Source of the DNA: Aeromonas sp. RU39B
Lineage (GTDB): Bacteria > Pseudomonadota > Gammaproteobacteria > Enterobacterales > Aeromonadaceae
DNA length: 64,000 nt
Reading direction: 5' to 3'
Assembly (NCBI RefSeq): GCF_900156095.1
Contig: NZ_FTMJ01000004.1
Span: 240,972-304,971, forward strand
Shown: positions 54,086-63,820 of the stretch, one piece after another
Numbering within the stretch: the stretch's first letter is position 1
Layout of the letters: each line of letters starts with the position of its first letter
Program-made: the position numbers and the translations under genes
Notes under the pieces: model-generated
What the model was told of the DNA's origin: nothing
Databases searched by the model: none
What the model saw: only the letters and a program-made list of their open reading frames with translations

Positions 54086-54930
54086 GAGGCACCCTTAGAG
54101 AGCAAGGCGGCGGTCAGGTTATCGGCAAAACGCTGGGCAGAGGGGACGCCGCCAAAGCTCCAGATGACCGGTAAATAGAGCGGTGGATGTTGCTTGAGCA
54201 CAGCGAGGTTTTGCCACAGCGCCGAGCGTTGAAGTCGCTCGCGCACCCCGAGTGGGATGGGTTCAACAATCACCACCTGCACGTTCTCCAACGTGGCGAA
54301 CTGTTCAATGGCGGCCGTGGAGAATCCCCAGTAGTTGGTCTCCTGTTGCCAGGCGTTGCGAAGGCCCATGCGTTCGATCACCGACTGGAACATGCTGTGT
54401 TTGCCGTAGATGCGCACATGGCGCTCATCGATAAACTGCAGCATCAAGAGCGGGGTGGTCACCGCATGCAGCGCCTTGCCCTTACTCGCCAGATCCCGGC
54501 TGAGGTTATCAAGCAGCTGGCGCGCCTCTTGGGGTTTACCGATAAGCTGACCGACGCCCAGCGTCTGCTCGCTCAGTTGCACCCAGTAATCTTTTTCGGG
54601 GGTATAGAGCGCCACCGTGTGTACCGGCGCGATGCGCTTTAATACCGGCTCAAGCGGGGCAGCCATGGGCGAGATAAGGATCATATCTGGCGCCAGTTCA
54701 CTCAGTAACTCGCGATTGGGCTGGCCGCGCAGACCGATATCGACGGTGGTGGCGGGCGGAAATGGCTCGCCCACCCAGTTGCGATAAGAGGTGAGATCCG
54801 CCATGGCCACCGGGGGTGTGCCAAGCGCCAGCAGGGTTTCGCCAATGGTCCAATCCACGGTGGCCACTCTGGGGGTGGCGAGAGTCGGCAGGCTCAATGC
54901 CAGCAGCAGGGTCAGCAATAATGCGCGCAT
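54082..54930 (-). CDS. fhuD: Ferric hydroxamate periplasmic binding protein
   Basis: 282 residues with an N-terminal signal peptide (LLLTLLLALSLPTLATP). It follows the FhuD pattern, with DWTIGETLLALGTPPVAMADL near residue 27 and LSELAPDMILISPM near 75. GAGGTGGCA precedes the ATG at 54930; the longer frame lacks a signal sequence. It lies 10 bases after fhuC. Confidence 0.92.
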   Translation of the reverse strand: MRALLLTLLLALSLPTLATPRVATVDWTIGETLLALGTPPVAMADLTSYRNWVGEPFPPATTVDIGLRGQPNRELLSELAPDMILISPMAAPLEPVLKRIAPVHTVALYTPEKDYWVQLSEQTLGVGQLIGKPQEARQLLDNLSRDLASKGKALHAVTTPLLMLQFIDERHVRIYGKHSMFQSVIERMGLRNAWQQETNYWGFSTAAIEQFATLENVQVVIVEPIPLGVRERLQRSALWQNLAVLKQHPPLYLPVIWSFGGVPSAQRFADNLTAALLSKGAS

Positions 54931-54940
54931 TGCCACCTCA

Positions 54941-55705
54941 CTACACCACGGCAATCGGATGGTGATCCTGCGGATGCGTGATCACCTGCATCGGCAGGCC
55001 ATAGATGGCGTGCAACGTGTCGCTGTTCATCAGCTCGCTCGGCGCGCCACGGGTCAGCACCGCGCCACTGTGCAGGGCGATCAGCTCGTCACAATAACGG
55101 GCTGCCATGTTGATGTCGTGGATCACCACCACCACGCACAGACCAAGCTGACGACTGAGGCGTTGCACCAGACTCATCACCTCGACCTGATGAGCCACAT
55201 CGAGCGCGGCCAGCGGCTCATCAAGCAGGATAAAGCGGCTCTCTTGCGCCAGCAGCATGGCGAGCCACACCCGCTGCCGCTCGCCACCGGAGAGGGTATC
55301 GACCAGCCGCTCGGCGTAAGCCTCGGTGTGGGTCAGGGTAATCGCCCGTTCAATCTGCAGCTTGTCCCCCTCACGGGTGCGGCCGAGCAAACCCTGCCAG
55401 GGGTAGCGGCCAAACGCCACCAACTCGCGGCCAAACAGGTTATCGGTGGGCGGCAGATGCTGCGGCAGATAGGCCACGCGGCGGGCAAAGGCGCGGCTCT
55501 CCCACTGCTCGAGAGGCTTGTTATCCAGCAGCAGCCGGCCGCTACTCACCGGTTGCTGGCGGGCCAACAGCTTGAGCAGGGTCGATTTGCCCGAGCCGTT
55601 ATGGCCAATCAGGCCATACACCCGGCCCTCCTCAAAGAGCAAGCTGGTCGGCTGCAACAGCTGTTTGCCAGTGACGCTAAAGGTGACCTGTTCCAGTTCA
55701 AACAC
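54941..55705 (-). CDS. fhuC: Ferric hydroxamate ABC ATPase
   Basis: 254-residue ATPase for FhuB. Walker [10 protein letters not shown] near residue 34, signature [14 protein letters not shown], Walker [13 protein letters not shown] and H-loop VIHDINMA. Its start overlaps the yojI stop by 8 bases, so the exporter and importer genes are translationally linked. Confidence 0.95.
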   Translation of the reverse strand: MFELEQVTFSVTGKQLLQPTSLLFEEGRVYGLIGHNGSGKSTLLKLLARQQPVSSGRLLLDNKPLEQWESRAFARRVAYLPQHLPPTDNLFGRELVAFGRYPWQGLLGRTREGDKLQIERAITLTHTEAYAERLVDTLSGGERQRVWLAMLLAQESRFILLDEPLAALDVAHQVEVMSLVQRLSRQLGLCVVVVIHDINMAARYCDELIALHSGAVLTRGAPSELMNSDTLHAIYGLPMQVITHPQDHHPIAVV

Positions 55706-57365
55706 CGGCTGCCTCCTCGTGTTGGTTTAGACGGCCAACCACATCGCTAAGTGCCGCGCGCTCTGCGCTACCGAGTTCGTGCAACTGGCCGCTGCGCATC
55801 TCCAGCAGGCGGTCAGCCAGCGCAAAGTAGTGATCGTCGTGGCTGATGGCGACCACGGTCTTGCCCATCTCGCGCAGACGCGGCAGCAGTACCTGATAGA
55901 AGATGCGGCGAAATTGCGGGTCTTGATCAGCGGCCCACTCATCAAACAGCATGATGTCGCGCTGCTCGGCAATGGCCAGTAACAGGGCGACCCGTTTGCG
56001 CTGACCCTGTGAGAGGCGGATATCGAGGATGCGATCACCGTCGAGTTGCAGCTTGCTACCCATGTTGAGGCGAGTGAGCCACTCGTCGATGTCGCGGCTA
56101 TCGACCCCTTGCGGCCCCAGCAGGCGATCAAACAGGTAAAAATCGGTGAAGATGGCGGAGAAGAGCTGGCGGTAGGCCTCTTGGTCCTCAACCGGTTTGC
56201 CATCGAGCCGAATACGGCCACTGACCGGGCGATAGAGACCGGTTAGCAGCATGGCCAGGGTCGATTTGCCCGAGCCGTTACCTCCAATCAGAAACACTTG
56301 ATCGCCACGGGTCAGGGTCAGCGAGAGGGGACCAACGGCAAAGCCGCTGCGCTCGCTTTCCCGTCCCTGATAGGCAAAGCTCACCTCCTCGAGGGTCAGT
56401 GTCTGCCATGGCTGGGCGGCCTTTTGCGCTGGGAAGTCGGGTCTGTGCTCGGCCAGCGCCAGGGCGCGCACCTTGTCAAAAGCGACTTGGGCGGCAATCA
56501 GGGTCGGCAGAGCGCCGATAGCCTGCAGCATGGGCGTGCGCAAAAACAGTAAGGTCAGGGCGAAGGTGGCGGCAATCTGGTTGTTGGCCCAGCCGAGGGT
56601 ATTGGCGAGGAAGAACGCCAAACCAATGGCGCCGAGCATCATGATGTTTGACCAGTTCACGGCACTCAAGTGATAGGTGTCGGCGCGAATGACATGCTCA
56701 CGAAACTCGCGGGCGTTGGGTTCGTACTGATCTTCATACAGAGCTTGGGCGCGCTGGCGATTGAGCATCAGCTCGCGGCTGCCGTCGATGATGGCCTGAT
56801 AGTCCTGATAGAGGCGATCTTCGGCGCCACGCACCAGCTTCAGATGGTGATAGACCCGCTGCACCATCATCCAGCCCAGTACCAGCGTGACCACCACCCA
56901 GATAGCCGTGACCATAAACATCGAAGCCGAGAGCCAGATCAGGTAGAGGCTGGCCCCCAAGGTCAGGATGCTACCTTGCACCAGCTCCGGCAGGCGCACA
57001 AAGGCCAGCGTGATGCTGGCGATATCTTTCGAGAGCGACGCCAGCAGCGGTGCCTGACCGATGTCGCGCAGCCGCTCTACATCAGTATCGAGCACCTGCT
57101 TGAGCAGCTTGCCACGCAGGTTATAGACGAAGTGGTGGCCAAGTGTGGTGAGTGCCAACTGCGAGCCGAGCGTTATCAGCAGCAAAAGCAGGATCAACCC
57201 AATCAGCTGGCCAAGCACCCATAAGGGTTCATCCACCGAGGTAATCAGGCGTTCGTTGATAAAGGCGATCACACCGATGCCGAGCAGGGCGCTCAGCAGG
57301 CTGAGCAGAGTGATGATGACGAAAGGCCAGCGATAGTGGCGATAAACCAGCGAGAGCAGTTCCAT
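55698..57365 (-). CDS. yojI: YojI-type ABC exporter (fused permease-ATPase)
   Basis: 555-residue homodimeric exporter of the cyclic-peptide/siderophore ABC family (YojI, PvdE, SyrD). Six membrane helices (1-310) with [15 protein letters not shown] and [24 protein letters not shown], then an ATPase: Walker [10 protein letters not shown], signature LSQGQRKRV, Walker [15 protein letters not shown]-loop AISHDD. It matches E. coli YojI over its length, starting at MELL; an ATG 11 codons earlier (57398) is also possible. E. coli YojI exports microcin J25. Being first in the fhu operon suggests export of a siderophore or its iron-free form. Confidence 0.9.
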   Translation of the reverse strand: MELLSLVYRHYRWPFVIITLLSLLSALLGIGVIAFINERLITSVDEPLWVLGQLIGLILLLLLITLGSQLALTTLGHHFVYNLRGKLLKQVLDTDVERLRDIGQAPLLASLSKDIASITLAFVRLPELVQGSILTLGASLYLIWLSASMFMVTAIWVVVTLVLGWMMVQRVYHHLKLVRGAEDRLYQDYQAIIDGSRELMLNRQRAQALYEDQYEPNAREFREHVIRADTYHLSAVNWSNIMMLGAIGLAFFLANTLGWANNQIAATFALTLLFLRTPMLQAIGALPTLIAAQVAFDKVRALALAEHRPDFPAQKAAQPWQTLTLEEVSFAYQGRESERSGFAVGPLSLTLTRGDQVFLIGGNGSGKSTLAMLLTGLYRPVSGRIRLDGKPVEDQEAYRQLFSAIFTDFYLFDRLLGPQGVDSRDIDEWLTRLNMGSKLQLDGDRILDIRLSQGQRKRVALLLAIAEQRDIMLFDEWAADQDPQFRRIFYQVLLPRLREMGKTVVAISHDDHYFALADRLLEMRSGQLHELGSAERAALSDVVGRLNQHEEAAGV

Positions 57366-57613
57366 GGGGTGTGCGTCGGACTCTAAATGGCAGGCCATTG
57401 GCGTGACCTGCAGGTAGATAACCAAACGGCCTTTGCTCCGACGCCGGCGAGACGAGTCGGGCAAACCCGGCCAGATAGGCTGGGTGCTCATTCATGGGGC
57501 TTGCGTGAGCGCCATGGCGGCAGAACCGGTGATCGCCCCGCCAGCGGGCCAACCGAGCTGCCGGCTGACAAGGCGAGGCGATAATAGCGCAGGGTCAAAA
57601 AGGAAGCGACTCT

Positions 57614-57632
57614 TTAATTGCAAATCATTAGC
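57614..57632. promoter_or_regulatory. Weak Fur-like box between yojI and the AraC gene
   Basis: TTAATTGCAAATCATTAGC agrees with the 19-base Fur consensus at about 12 positions, mostly in the right half. It lies between two divergent genes of an iron locus. Confidence 0.4.
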
Positions 57633-57679
57633 GTTTGTTGTCTCATCTTGTTTCTGTCATTTCCCTAACGCAACTACCC

Positions 57680-58615
57680 ATGTTTCCATTGAGCCCGACA
57701 AGCCCAACGCCGCAGCCCCGGCCGCTGGACAGCCTGCCAGCCGAGGGCACATCGGGCGTGCGTTTTAACCGGATTGACCGGGTGCTTGAGCACATTCATG
57801 GTCATCTGGATGAGGCACTGAGCGTGGAGACGCTGGCGGCCACCAGCTGTTGGTCACGCTGGCAGTTGCAGCGGGTATTTCTCGAAGAGACCGGCTTTAC
57901 CGTGGCCAACTATGTGCGCGAGCTAAAGCTCAGCCAGGCCGCCGATGCCTTGCTGCGCAGCCCCGAGCGCATTCTCGATCTGGCGCTACGGATGGGCTTC
58001 TCTTCCGAGGTGAGTTTTTGCCGCGCTTTCAAGCAGCAGTTTGGTTGCTCGCCCGGAGTCTATCGGCGGCGTGGTCTGCGGCTGGGGATCAAAACACCGC
58101 TGACCACGCTCATCCCGATTAACCGTCCCGAGGCGGGGCGGCGAGTGCAGGTGCGGGTTGAAAGTCGCCCGGCCATGGCTCTTAGCGGTCTCTCTGGCCC
58201 GATCTGCGGCTTGTTCGCCGAGCGTCCCGATTTTACCGAGAAAGTACCGCAACTGTGGCGGCAGCTGGCCGAGCGAATGCCGCGCTGCCCGTGGTCTTCG
58301 GTCGCGCGCATCGGCGTGGTGGATGTCAGTGGCCCTGCGGCTGAGCGTGGCGAGCTGCAATACTGGGCTGGAGTGTCGAGTGACGTGGCAGGTCTGGAGC
58401 AATTTCGCGTGCCGCCACAGACCTATGCAGTGCTGACCCACAAAGGGCCCATCGGCTGCCTGTCTGAATCGCTACTCTGGTTTATTCGCCACTGGCTGCC
58501 CCATTCAGCCTACCGTGGTCTGGATGGCCATGAGCTTGAGATCTATCCGCCCGGTTATTGTTCGGCCAACCCGGAAGGGGAGATGAGCTATTGGCTACCG
58601 GTCGCACCGCGTTAA
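57680..58615 (+). CDS. AraC-type regulator with GyrI-like effector domain
   Basis: 311 residues. Unlike most AraC proteins the DNA-binding part is N-terminal (about 30-130: LSVETLAATSCWSRWQLQRVF and ILDLALRMGFSSEVSFCRAFKQQFG), followed by a GyrI/BmrR-like small-molecule domain (about 155-310: VESRPAMALSGLSGP, YWAGVSSD, YAVLTHKGPI). The layout is that of Rob. It lies between the divergent fhu-yojI operon and the receptor gene and probably switches them on when a ligand, perhaps the ferric siderophore, binds. Start at ATG 57680 by default; no strong ribosome site. Confidence 0.88.
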   Translation: MFPLSPTSPTPQPRPLDSLPAEGTSGVRFNRIDRVLEHIHGHLDEALSVETLAATSCWSRWQLQRVFLEETGFTVANYVRELKLSQAADALLRSPERILDLALRMGFSSEVSFCRAFKQQFGCSPGVYRRRGLRLGIKTPLTTLIPINRPEAGRRVQVRVESRPAMALSGLSGPICGLFAERPDFTEKVPQLWRQLAERMPRCPWSSVARIGVVDVSGPAAERGELQYWAGVSSDVAGLEQFRVPPQTYAVLTHKGPIGCLSESLLWFIRHWLPHSAYRGLDGHELEIYPPGYCSANPEGEMSYWLPVAPR

Positions 58616-58645
58616 GGCGCGGCAAGATGCCCCAAAATGTTAATT

Positions 58646-58710
58646 CTCGGATGATGGCTATCCATAAAATGTAAATGACAGTCATTATCATTTAAGAATA
58701 ACCATCCGAG
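58646..58710 (+). repeat. Inverted repeat flanking the Fur box
   Basis: CTCGGATGATGGCTAT (58646) and ATAACCATCCGAG (58698) can pair with a small bulge. The right arm includes part of the GAGGA ribosome site of the receptor gene. Confidence 0.5.
58671..58689. promoter_or_regulatory. Fur box upstream of the FhuA-type receptor
   Basis: GTAAATGACAGTCATTATC agrees with the consensus GATAATGATAATCATTATC at 15 of 19 positions, 28 bases before the receptor start. Iron repression of the receptor is therefore likely. Confidence 0.8.
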
Positions 58711-58716
58711 GATTCC

Positions 58717-60888
58717 ATGTCGCATCACCTTCCAAGCAAGCCGACCCTGCTGGCCATTCTGGTTAGTGTCTTGTGCGCGCCGCCGCTCTATGCCGCCGAC
58801 AACACGGCTGCTGACAACTCGGCCGATCAGAGCGCCGCGACCAGTGACGAAACCGTTGAAGTGCTGGGGCAGACTTATCGCAATACGGCGACCAAGACCA
58901 AGTTGACGCCGGAAGAGACGCCGCAGGCGATCTCCGTGGTGGACAGCGAGACGCTCGAGCAGCGCGGTGTGAGCTCGGTGAGTGAGGCGCTGCGCTATGT
59001 GCCGGGGGTCAATACCGAGCTGCGCGGTGGTGCGGTGTCCCGGCTGGATCTCTTTAACATCCGTGGCTTTGATAACTATCAGAACAGCTATGACGGACTG
59101 CTGCTGCAATACAACGGCTGGAACCTGCAACCGCAGATTGATCCCATTGCCATCGAGCAGGTGGAAGTGTTCAAGGGGCCGACGTCAGTGCTCTATGGCA
59201 GCATGCCGCCAGGCGGCATGGTCAACCTGATTGCCAAGGCGCCGCGTCATGAGGCGATCACCGATGTCAGCGTGGCTACCGGCACCGGAAATCTCAAAGA
59301 GACCACGCTCGACAGTAGCGGGGAGCTGGGTAATCCGGATGTGACCTACCGTCTGGTAGGGCTGGCGCGGCAGAAGGATGGGCAGGCCAACACCTCCGAG
59401 CAGGAGCGCTATGTGTTTGCGCCGTCGGTTGACTGGCAAGTGACCGACAAGACCCTGGTAAACGTCAATCTCTACTACCAAAAAGACCCGGCCATGGGCA
59501 TCTATACCACGGTGCCGGCCAGCGGCTCGGTCTATAGCAATGCCCACGGCGACATGAGCGCCGATACCTTCCTTGGTGACAAAAACTGGAACCACTACGA
59601 CAAGGATGTGACGCTGGTTGGTTACAAGATCAACCACGAGTTCGGCAACGGCTGGGCCTTCTTGCAAAATGCCCGTCTGTTTGATGGCAGTGCCTATCAG
59701 CGCAACACCTATAACGCTGCGCTCAACAGCGATGGGCGCACTGTCAATCGCAACGCCTACATGACCGATGAAGAGTCCCATGGCATCGTGGTGGATAACC
59801 AGCTCTCCGGACTGGTGACACTCGGTCAATGGCAGCACAACCTGCTGCTGGGGGTGGACTATCAGCGCCTGCACTCGACCGTTGGCTATCTTGATACCAT
59901 CGATTACAGCGCCGGCAGTATCGATATCTTTAACCCAAATAACAGTCAACTCGATGGCGACAACCTCACGTTCAACTATCAGGATGATGAGGATATCCGT
60001 CAGAGCCAGACCGGTTTCTATCTGCAGGATCAGCTGCGTTTTGACCGCCTGGTGCTGATCGCCGGTGGCCGTTTCGATCTCTATCGCGCCGATACTGACA
60101 GCGACACGCTCTATTACAGTACCGCCAGCACCACCCACAGCCGAATCGATCAGCAGCAGTTCACCTGGCGCAGCGGCGCCCTGTATGAGCTGGGTGGTGG
60201 CTTCTCTCCCTATGTCAGTTATGCCGAGAGTTTCGAGCCGGTCGCTGGCATCGACAAGCATGGCGATGCCTTCAAACCCTCGACCGCCAAGCAGTGGGAA
60301 GGGGGCGTGAAGTACCTCTCCGGCGATGGCAGCAAGACGGCAACCCTGGCCGCGTTCCACATCACCAAGGAAAACTCGCTGGTGACCGATCCGGACAACG
60401 TCTATGGGGCCAAACTGCAGACCGGTGAGACCGTCTCGAAGGGGATTGAGCTCGAAGGGCGTTGGGATGTGACTGACCAGTTCAATCTGGCGGCCAACTA
60501 CACCCGTCTGCATATGGAGATCACCCGCGATACCACTGCGCTGCAGGGCAAGACACCAGTATGGGTGCCTAATCAGACCGCGTCGCTGTGGGCCAACTAC
60601 CGCTTCGAGCGTGGTCTGGTGCAGGGCGTAACGCTGGGCAGCGGGCTGCGCTATGTGGGTGAAGCCGAGATTGACGCCATGAATACCGGCAAGGTGCCCG
60701 ATTACGTACTGCTCGATGCGTCGGTGCGCTACGACCTCTCCTACCTCAATAGCAAGCTCAAGGGCGCCGAGGCCGTACTGACCGCCACTAACCTGTTCGA
60801 CAAGGAGTACTACTCCTGCTACGACACCAGCAACTGCTGGTTCGGCGCCGAACGTAACATTGAAGCGCGGCTGAAGTATCGCTTCTGA
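58717..60888 (+). CDS. FhuA-type TonB-dependent ferric siderophore receptor
   Basis: 723-residue outer-membrane receptor. Signal peptide ends near YAAD; TonB box-like DETVEVLG follows; plug motifs TPQAISVVDSETLEQRG, RYVPGVNTE and VEVFKGPTSVLYGSMPPGGMVNLIAK; the barrel ends in KYRF with a terminal Phe. A cysteine pair near the C-terminus (YYSCYDTSNCWFG) is typical of FhuA/FoxA-like receptors. GAGGATTCC precedes the ATG. It is probably the receptor for the fhuCDB importer encoded nearby; ferrichrome, ferrioxamine or a similar hydroxamate is the likely ligand. Confidence 0.93.
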   Translation: MSHHLPSKPTLLAILVSVLCAPPLYAADNTAADNSADQSAATSDETVEVLGQTYRNTATKTKLTPEETPQAISVVDSETLEQRGVSSVSEALRYVPGVNTELRGGAVSRLDLFNIRGFDNYQNSYDGLLLQYNGWNLQPQIDPIAIEQVEVFKGPTSVLYGSMPPGGMVNLIAKAPRHEAITDVSVATGTGNLKETTLDSSGELGNPDVTYRLVGLARQKDGQANTSEQERYVFAPSVDWQVTDKTLVNVNLYYQKDPAMGIYTTVPASGSVYSNAHGDMSADTFLGDKNWNHYDKDVTLVGYKINHEFGNGWAFLQNARLFDGSAYQRNTYNAALNSDGRTVNRNAYMTDEESHGIVVDNQLSGLVTLGQWQHNLLLGVDYQRLHSTVGYLDTIDYSAGSIDIFNPNNSQLDGDNLTFNYQDDEDIRQSQTGFYLQDQLRFDRLVLIAGGRFDLYRADTDSDTLYYSTASTTHSRIDQQQFTWRSGALYELGGGFSPYVSYAESFEPVAGIDKHGDAFKPSTAKQWEGGVKYLSGDGSKTATLAAFHITKENSLVTDPDNVYGAKLQTGETVSKGIELEGRWDVTDQFNLAANYTRLHMEITRDTTALQGKTPVWVPNQTASLWANYRFERGLVQGVTLGSGLRYVGEAEIDAMNTGKVPDYVLLDASVRYDLSYLNSKLKGAEAVLTATNLFDKEYYSCYDTSNCWFGAERNIEARLKYRF

Positions 60889-60908
60889 CCGCCGGATAAC
60901 AGGACGCC

Positions 60909-61655
60909 ATGACTCACGCACTCACCCGCTTGTTTACCCTTGCCCAGCAACATATTGCCCTGCTCAAAGAGGGGGAGGGCGCTCCCGGCATGCAGAGCGT
61001 GAGTCTGGTTTCGCCTGAGCCAAGCCGCGCCGTGATTGCGGCGCTCTATCGTCATTGGGAAGAGCATTACCCTGAGGCTGGCGCGGCCTATTGGCAACTG
61101 CGAACCTGGGGCATGCTCACCTGGCAGCCGGTCTATCTTGCGCTGATTGGGGTGCACGGGGCGCAGTTGGCCGCGCCGCTCGGCGCGCTTGAACAACACG
61201 CAAGCCAAGGGTGGCTCTCCGGTTATAGGCTGACCGGCTCACCCCGGTTGGAGGGCGCAGAGACCGCCGCGCTCATTGCCGCTGCGGCCAATGAGTTGAG
61301 CACTCTGTGCGATGGACTCGCTGCGCTGTGGCCCGAGGCGCCGCGTGAGCGGATGCGCGGCGAGCTGCTCGCTGACACCGTGTGCGTGGCGCTGGAGTTT
61401 GTGGCGCCCACATTGCCGGGGCGGCCGGATTGGCGTGAGTTGGCCGCGCCCTGGTTAACGGCGCTGGGGTTGGCGCCGCCCAATAAACTGGCCCTCTCGA
61501 AAGAGGGCCATTACGTGCGTCGGCGCTGCTGCCTGCACTATCGGCGCAGCGATGGGGCGCTCTGTGGTAACTGTCCTAAATCGCACAACAGCGCGCCCCC
61601 CGTGCCCAAAATCAGGCTGCTTCCCCGCTCTGATCGTCGTCAGGCAACCAGCTGA
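60909..61655 (+). CDS. FhuF-like siderophore ferric reductase (AHA_1954 family)
   Basis: 248 residues. The C-terminal Cys207-Cys208-X10-Cys219-X2-Cys222 is the FhuF [2Fe-2S] pattern. The length and the rest match the family named after A. hydrophila AHA_1954, which I recall as a siderophore iron reductase. It would reduce Fe(III) in the imported siderophore and release iron in the cytoplasm. It follows the receptor gene by 20 bases. Its 3' end overlaps the converging editing-protein gene by 44 bases. Confidence 0.88.
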   Translation: MTHALTRLFTLAQQHIALLKEGEGAPGMQSVSLVSPEPSRAVIAALYRHWEEHYPEAGAAYWQLRTWGMLTWQPVYLALIGVHGAQLAAPLGALEQHASQGWLSGYRLTGSPRLEGAETAALIAAAANELSTLCDGLAALWPEAPRERMRGELLADTVCVALEFVAPTLPGRPDWRELAAPWLTALGLAPPNKLALSKEGHYVRRRCCLHYRRSDGALCGNCPKSHNSAPPVPKIRLLPRSDRRQATS

Positions 61656-62118
61656 CCGGATTGGGCAGGGCATTGAGCAGGGCCGGCAACCTGGTGCTGG
61701 CAAAGGCAAAGGTCCACTCTGGCAAACCAGGTGTAAACATCAGCTCGTCATGGCTAAGCAGCGCCGGATCAACCAGCAGCGGAATATGCGCAGGCAGGGC
61801 AAACGGACACACCGCCCCCGGCAGACAGCCGGTCACTTCACTCATCTCTTCATCACTGCACAGGGATGGGCGCGAGCCCAGCAACGCCTTGACTCGGCGG
61901 CTATCGAGCCGACTGTCGCGGTGGGTCAGCAGCAGTGCATGGCGGCCATCGCGGCAGCGCAAAAACAGGCTCTTGGTGGGGGCGGCTTGCCAGCCCAACG
62001 CCTCGGCTAACCGGGCATCGGTGGCAAAATCGAGAATAGGCTCATGCTGCCAGCACTGAAACTGCACCTCTGCCCGCTCAAACAGGCTGATGCAGTGTTG
62101 GTGGATCTGCTCTAACAT
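61612..62118 (-). CDS. YbaK/YeaK family aminoacyl-tRNA editing protein
   Basis: 168-residue free-standing editing domain that clears mischarged tRNA. TKSLFLRC near residue 49 holds the conserved lysine, and SEVTGCLPGAVCPFALP near 95 the substrate loop. The overall order is closest to YeaK and ProX, so the target may be Ser- or Ala-tRNA. AAGGAGCGCGCG precedes the ATG. It follows argO by 10 bases on the same strand. Confidence 0.85.
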   Translation of the reverse strand: MLEQIHQHCISLFERAEVQFQCWQHEPILDFATDARLAEALGWQAAPTKSLFLRCRDGRHALLLTHRDSRLDSRRVKALLGSRPSLCSDEEMSEVTGCLPGAVCPFALPAHIPLLVDPALLSHDELMFTPGLPEWTFAFASTRLPALLNALPNPVSWLPDDDQSGEAA

Positions 62119-62128
62119 CGCGCGCTCC

Positions 62129-62761
62129 TTATTGCCAACGGGCCAGCAGTTGCAGGCAGAGTTGGGCAGCCAGGGTCAGCATGATGCCACCGACCAGCAG
62201 ATCTATCCCCTGTTTGACTCTGGGTTGACTCAGCACCGGGGCAAAGCGCGCCGCGCCAAGGGACAGGGTATTGAACCAGATAAATGAAGCGAGCAGGCAA
62301 CCCAGCGCAAACAGTGGCCGCTCGCTGCCGCCCATCTGGCTGCCGATGGAGCCCAGGATCACCAGCGTATCAAGATAGACATGGGGGTTGAGCAGGGTCA
62401 CCGCCAGCGTAGCCAGCAGCACGGCGCCACGGCTACCAAGGCGATGCCCTTCCCGGCGCTCACCGGCCGCCTGTGGGCGCCAGGCACTGCGCAGTGCCAT
62501 GCTGCCGTAGGTGGCCAGGAACAGAATGCCGGCCAGCGTGATGGCCGACAGCAGCAGCGGTTGGCTGCTCATCAAGGCGCCGGCACCAAATACGCCGAGC
62601 GTAATCAGAAACACATCGCAAAAAATGCAGACAGATGCCACCAGCATATGGTGATGGCGGCGGATCCCCTGATTGAGGACGAAGGCATTCTGGGCGCCGA
62701 TGGGCACAATCATGGCAAGACCCAGAGTCAAACCCTGCCAAAGCGGGGCGGTATCAGTCAT
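62129..62761 (-). CDS. argO: LysE family arginine exporter
   Basis: 210-residue inner-membrane exporter with six helices. The N-terminal GLTLGLAMIVPIGAQNAFVLNQG is the LysE/ArgO signature, and FLATYGSMALRSAW and TLLNPHVYLDTLVILGSIG follow in order. The divergent neighbour is argP, its known activator in E. coli, about 100 bases away, which supports arginine (and lysine-toxicity) export. AAAGGAG precedes the ATG. Confidence 0.93.
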   Translation of the reverse strand: MTDTAPLWQGLTLGLAMIVPIGAQNAFVLNQGIRRHHHMLVASVCIFCDVFLITLGVFGAGALMSSQPLLLSAITLAGILFLATYGSMALRSAWRPQAAGERREGHRLGSRGAVLLATLAVTLLNPHVYLDTLVILGSIGSQMGGSERPLFALGCLLASFIWFNTLSLGAARFAPVLSQPRVKQGIDLLVGGIMLTLAAQLCLQLLARWQ

Positions 62762-62861
62762 GGCGAACTCCTTTAACGCAATGGCGGCAGCTTACGGACT
62801 CGCATTTATTTAGTGAAACTAATAATCTTTATTAAGTATCAGTTTTGCTAATGAGGTGGAG

Positions 62862-63758
62862 ATGCGAGGCCTTGATTATCAGTGGTTAGAGGCGCTCGAT
62901 ACCGTGGTGATCAACGGTGGATTCGACAAGGCGGCACAGGTGCTGTTTGTCACTCAATCGGCGGTCTCACAGCGGATCAAACAGCTGGAAAAATGGTTGG
63001 CCCAGCCGGTGTTGGTGCGCGAAACGCCGCCACGGCCGACGGCGGTGGGTCGCCGTCTGCTGGGGTTCTACCGGCGAGTACAGCTGCTCGAATCCGAGCT
63101 GCATCCTGCGCTGGCGCCGGACGGTCTGGATGCACCACTGCCGGTGGCGATTGCCACCAATGCTGACAGCCTGGCCACCTGGTTGCTGCCGGCACTGTCT
63201 CCCCTGATGCAAGCCGGCAGGCTGGTGCTCAACCTGACGGTGGATGATGAGAGTCGCACCCTCAACCGGCTACGCTCGGGGGAGGCGGTGGCGGCCATCA
63301 GCAGTGAGCCGACGCCGATGGCGGGCTGTATCAGCGATCGTTTGGGACAACTGGAGTATCTGTGTGTCGCCAGTCCGCGCTTTATCGAGCGCTATTTTCC
63401 TGATGGGGTGCACGGCGCAGCCATGACCCGGGCGCCGGCTGTGGTGTTTGACCAGCACGATGACATGCACGGCGGCTTTCTGGCCGAGCGCTTTGCGCTC
63501 TCATCGGTTAACTGGCCGCGCCATGTGGTGCGCTCGTCCGAGGCGTTTGTCCAGCTGGCGACTCAAGGCGTCGCCTACTGTCTGATTCCGGACCTGATGA
63601 TCAGGGAGGAGCTGGCCTGCGGTGAGCTGGTGGATCTGATGCCGGGGCAAGGGGTGGTGCGTACCCTCTATTGGCATCGTTGGGCATTAGAGAGCGGGTT
63701 GCTGGCCACCTTGTCGCAAGACTGTATCAGTCACGCTCGCCGCGTGTTGCAACAGTAA
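62862..63758 (+). CDS. argP: ArgP-type LysR regulator
   Basis: 298-residue LysR activator. The helix-turn-helix (FDKAAQVLFVTQSAVSQRIKQLE) and the body (NADSLATWLLPAL, FDQHDDMHGGFL, SSEAFVQLATQG, LYWHRWALES) match E. coli ArgP closely. It activates argO in response to arginine and is blocked by lysine in E. coli. The in-frame GTG at 62856 is less likely than ATG 62862. Followed by a terminator. Confidence 0.95.
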   Translation: MRGLDYQWLEALDTVVINGGFDKAAQVLFVTQSAVSQRIKQLEKWLAQPVLVRETPPRPTAVGRRLLGFYRRVQLLESELHPALAPDGLDAPLPVAIATNADSLATWLLPALSPLMQAGRLVLNLTVDDESRTLNRLRSGEAVAAISSEPTPMAGCISDRLGQLEYLCVASPRFIERYFPDGVHGAAMTRAPAVVFDQHDDMHGGFLAERFALSSVNWPRHVVRSSEAFVQLATQGVAYCLIPDLMIREELACGELVDLMPGQGVVRTLYWHRWALESGLLATLSQDCISHARRVLQQ

Positions 63759-63773
63759 TGGTGCACAAATAAA

Positions 63774-63799
63774 AAAACGGCGCCAAAAGGCGCCGTTTT
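63774..63799. terminator. Bidirectional terminator between argP and pykF
   Basis: AAAACGGCGCC-AAAA-GGCGCCGTTTT, an 11-bp perfect stem that serves both converging genes. Confidence 0.9.
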
Positions 63800-63820
63800 A
63801 CTGCGTGACTGCGGGCTGGA

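Noticed and set aside
59185..60921. 578-codon open frame on the minus strand
   Set aside because: Antisense to the FhuA-type receptor, which has all family motifs.
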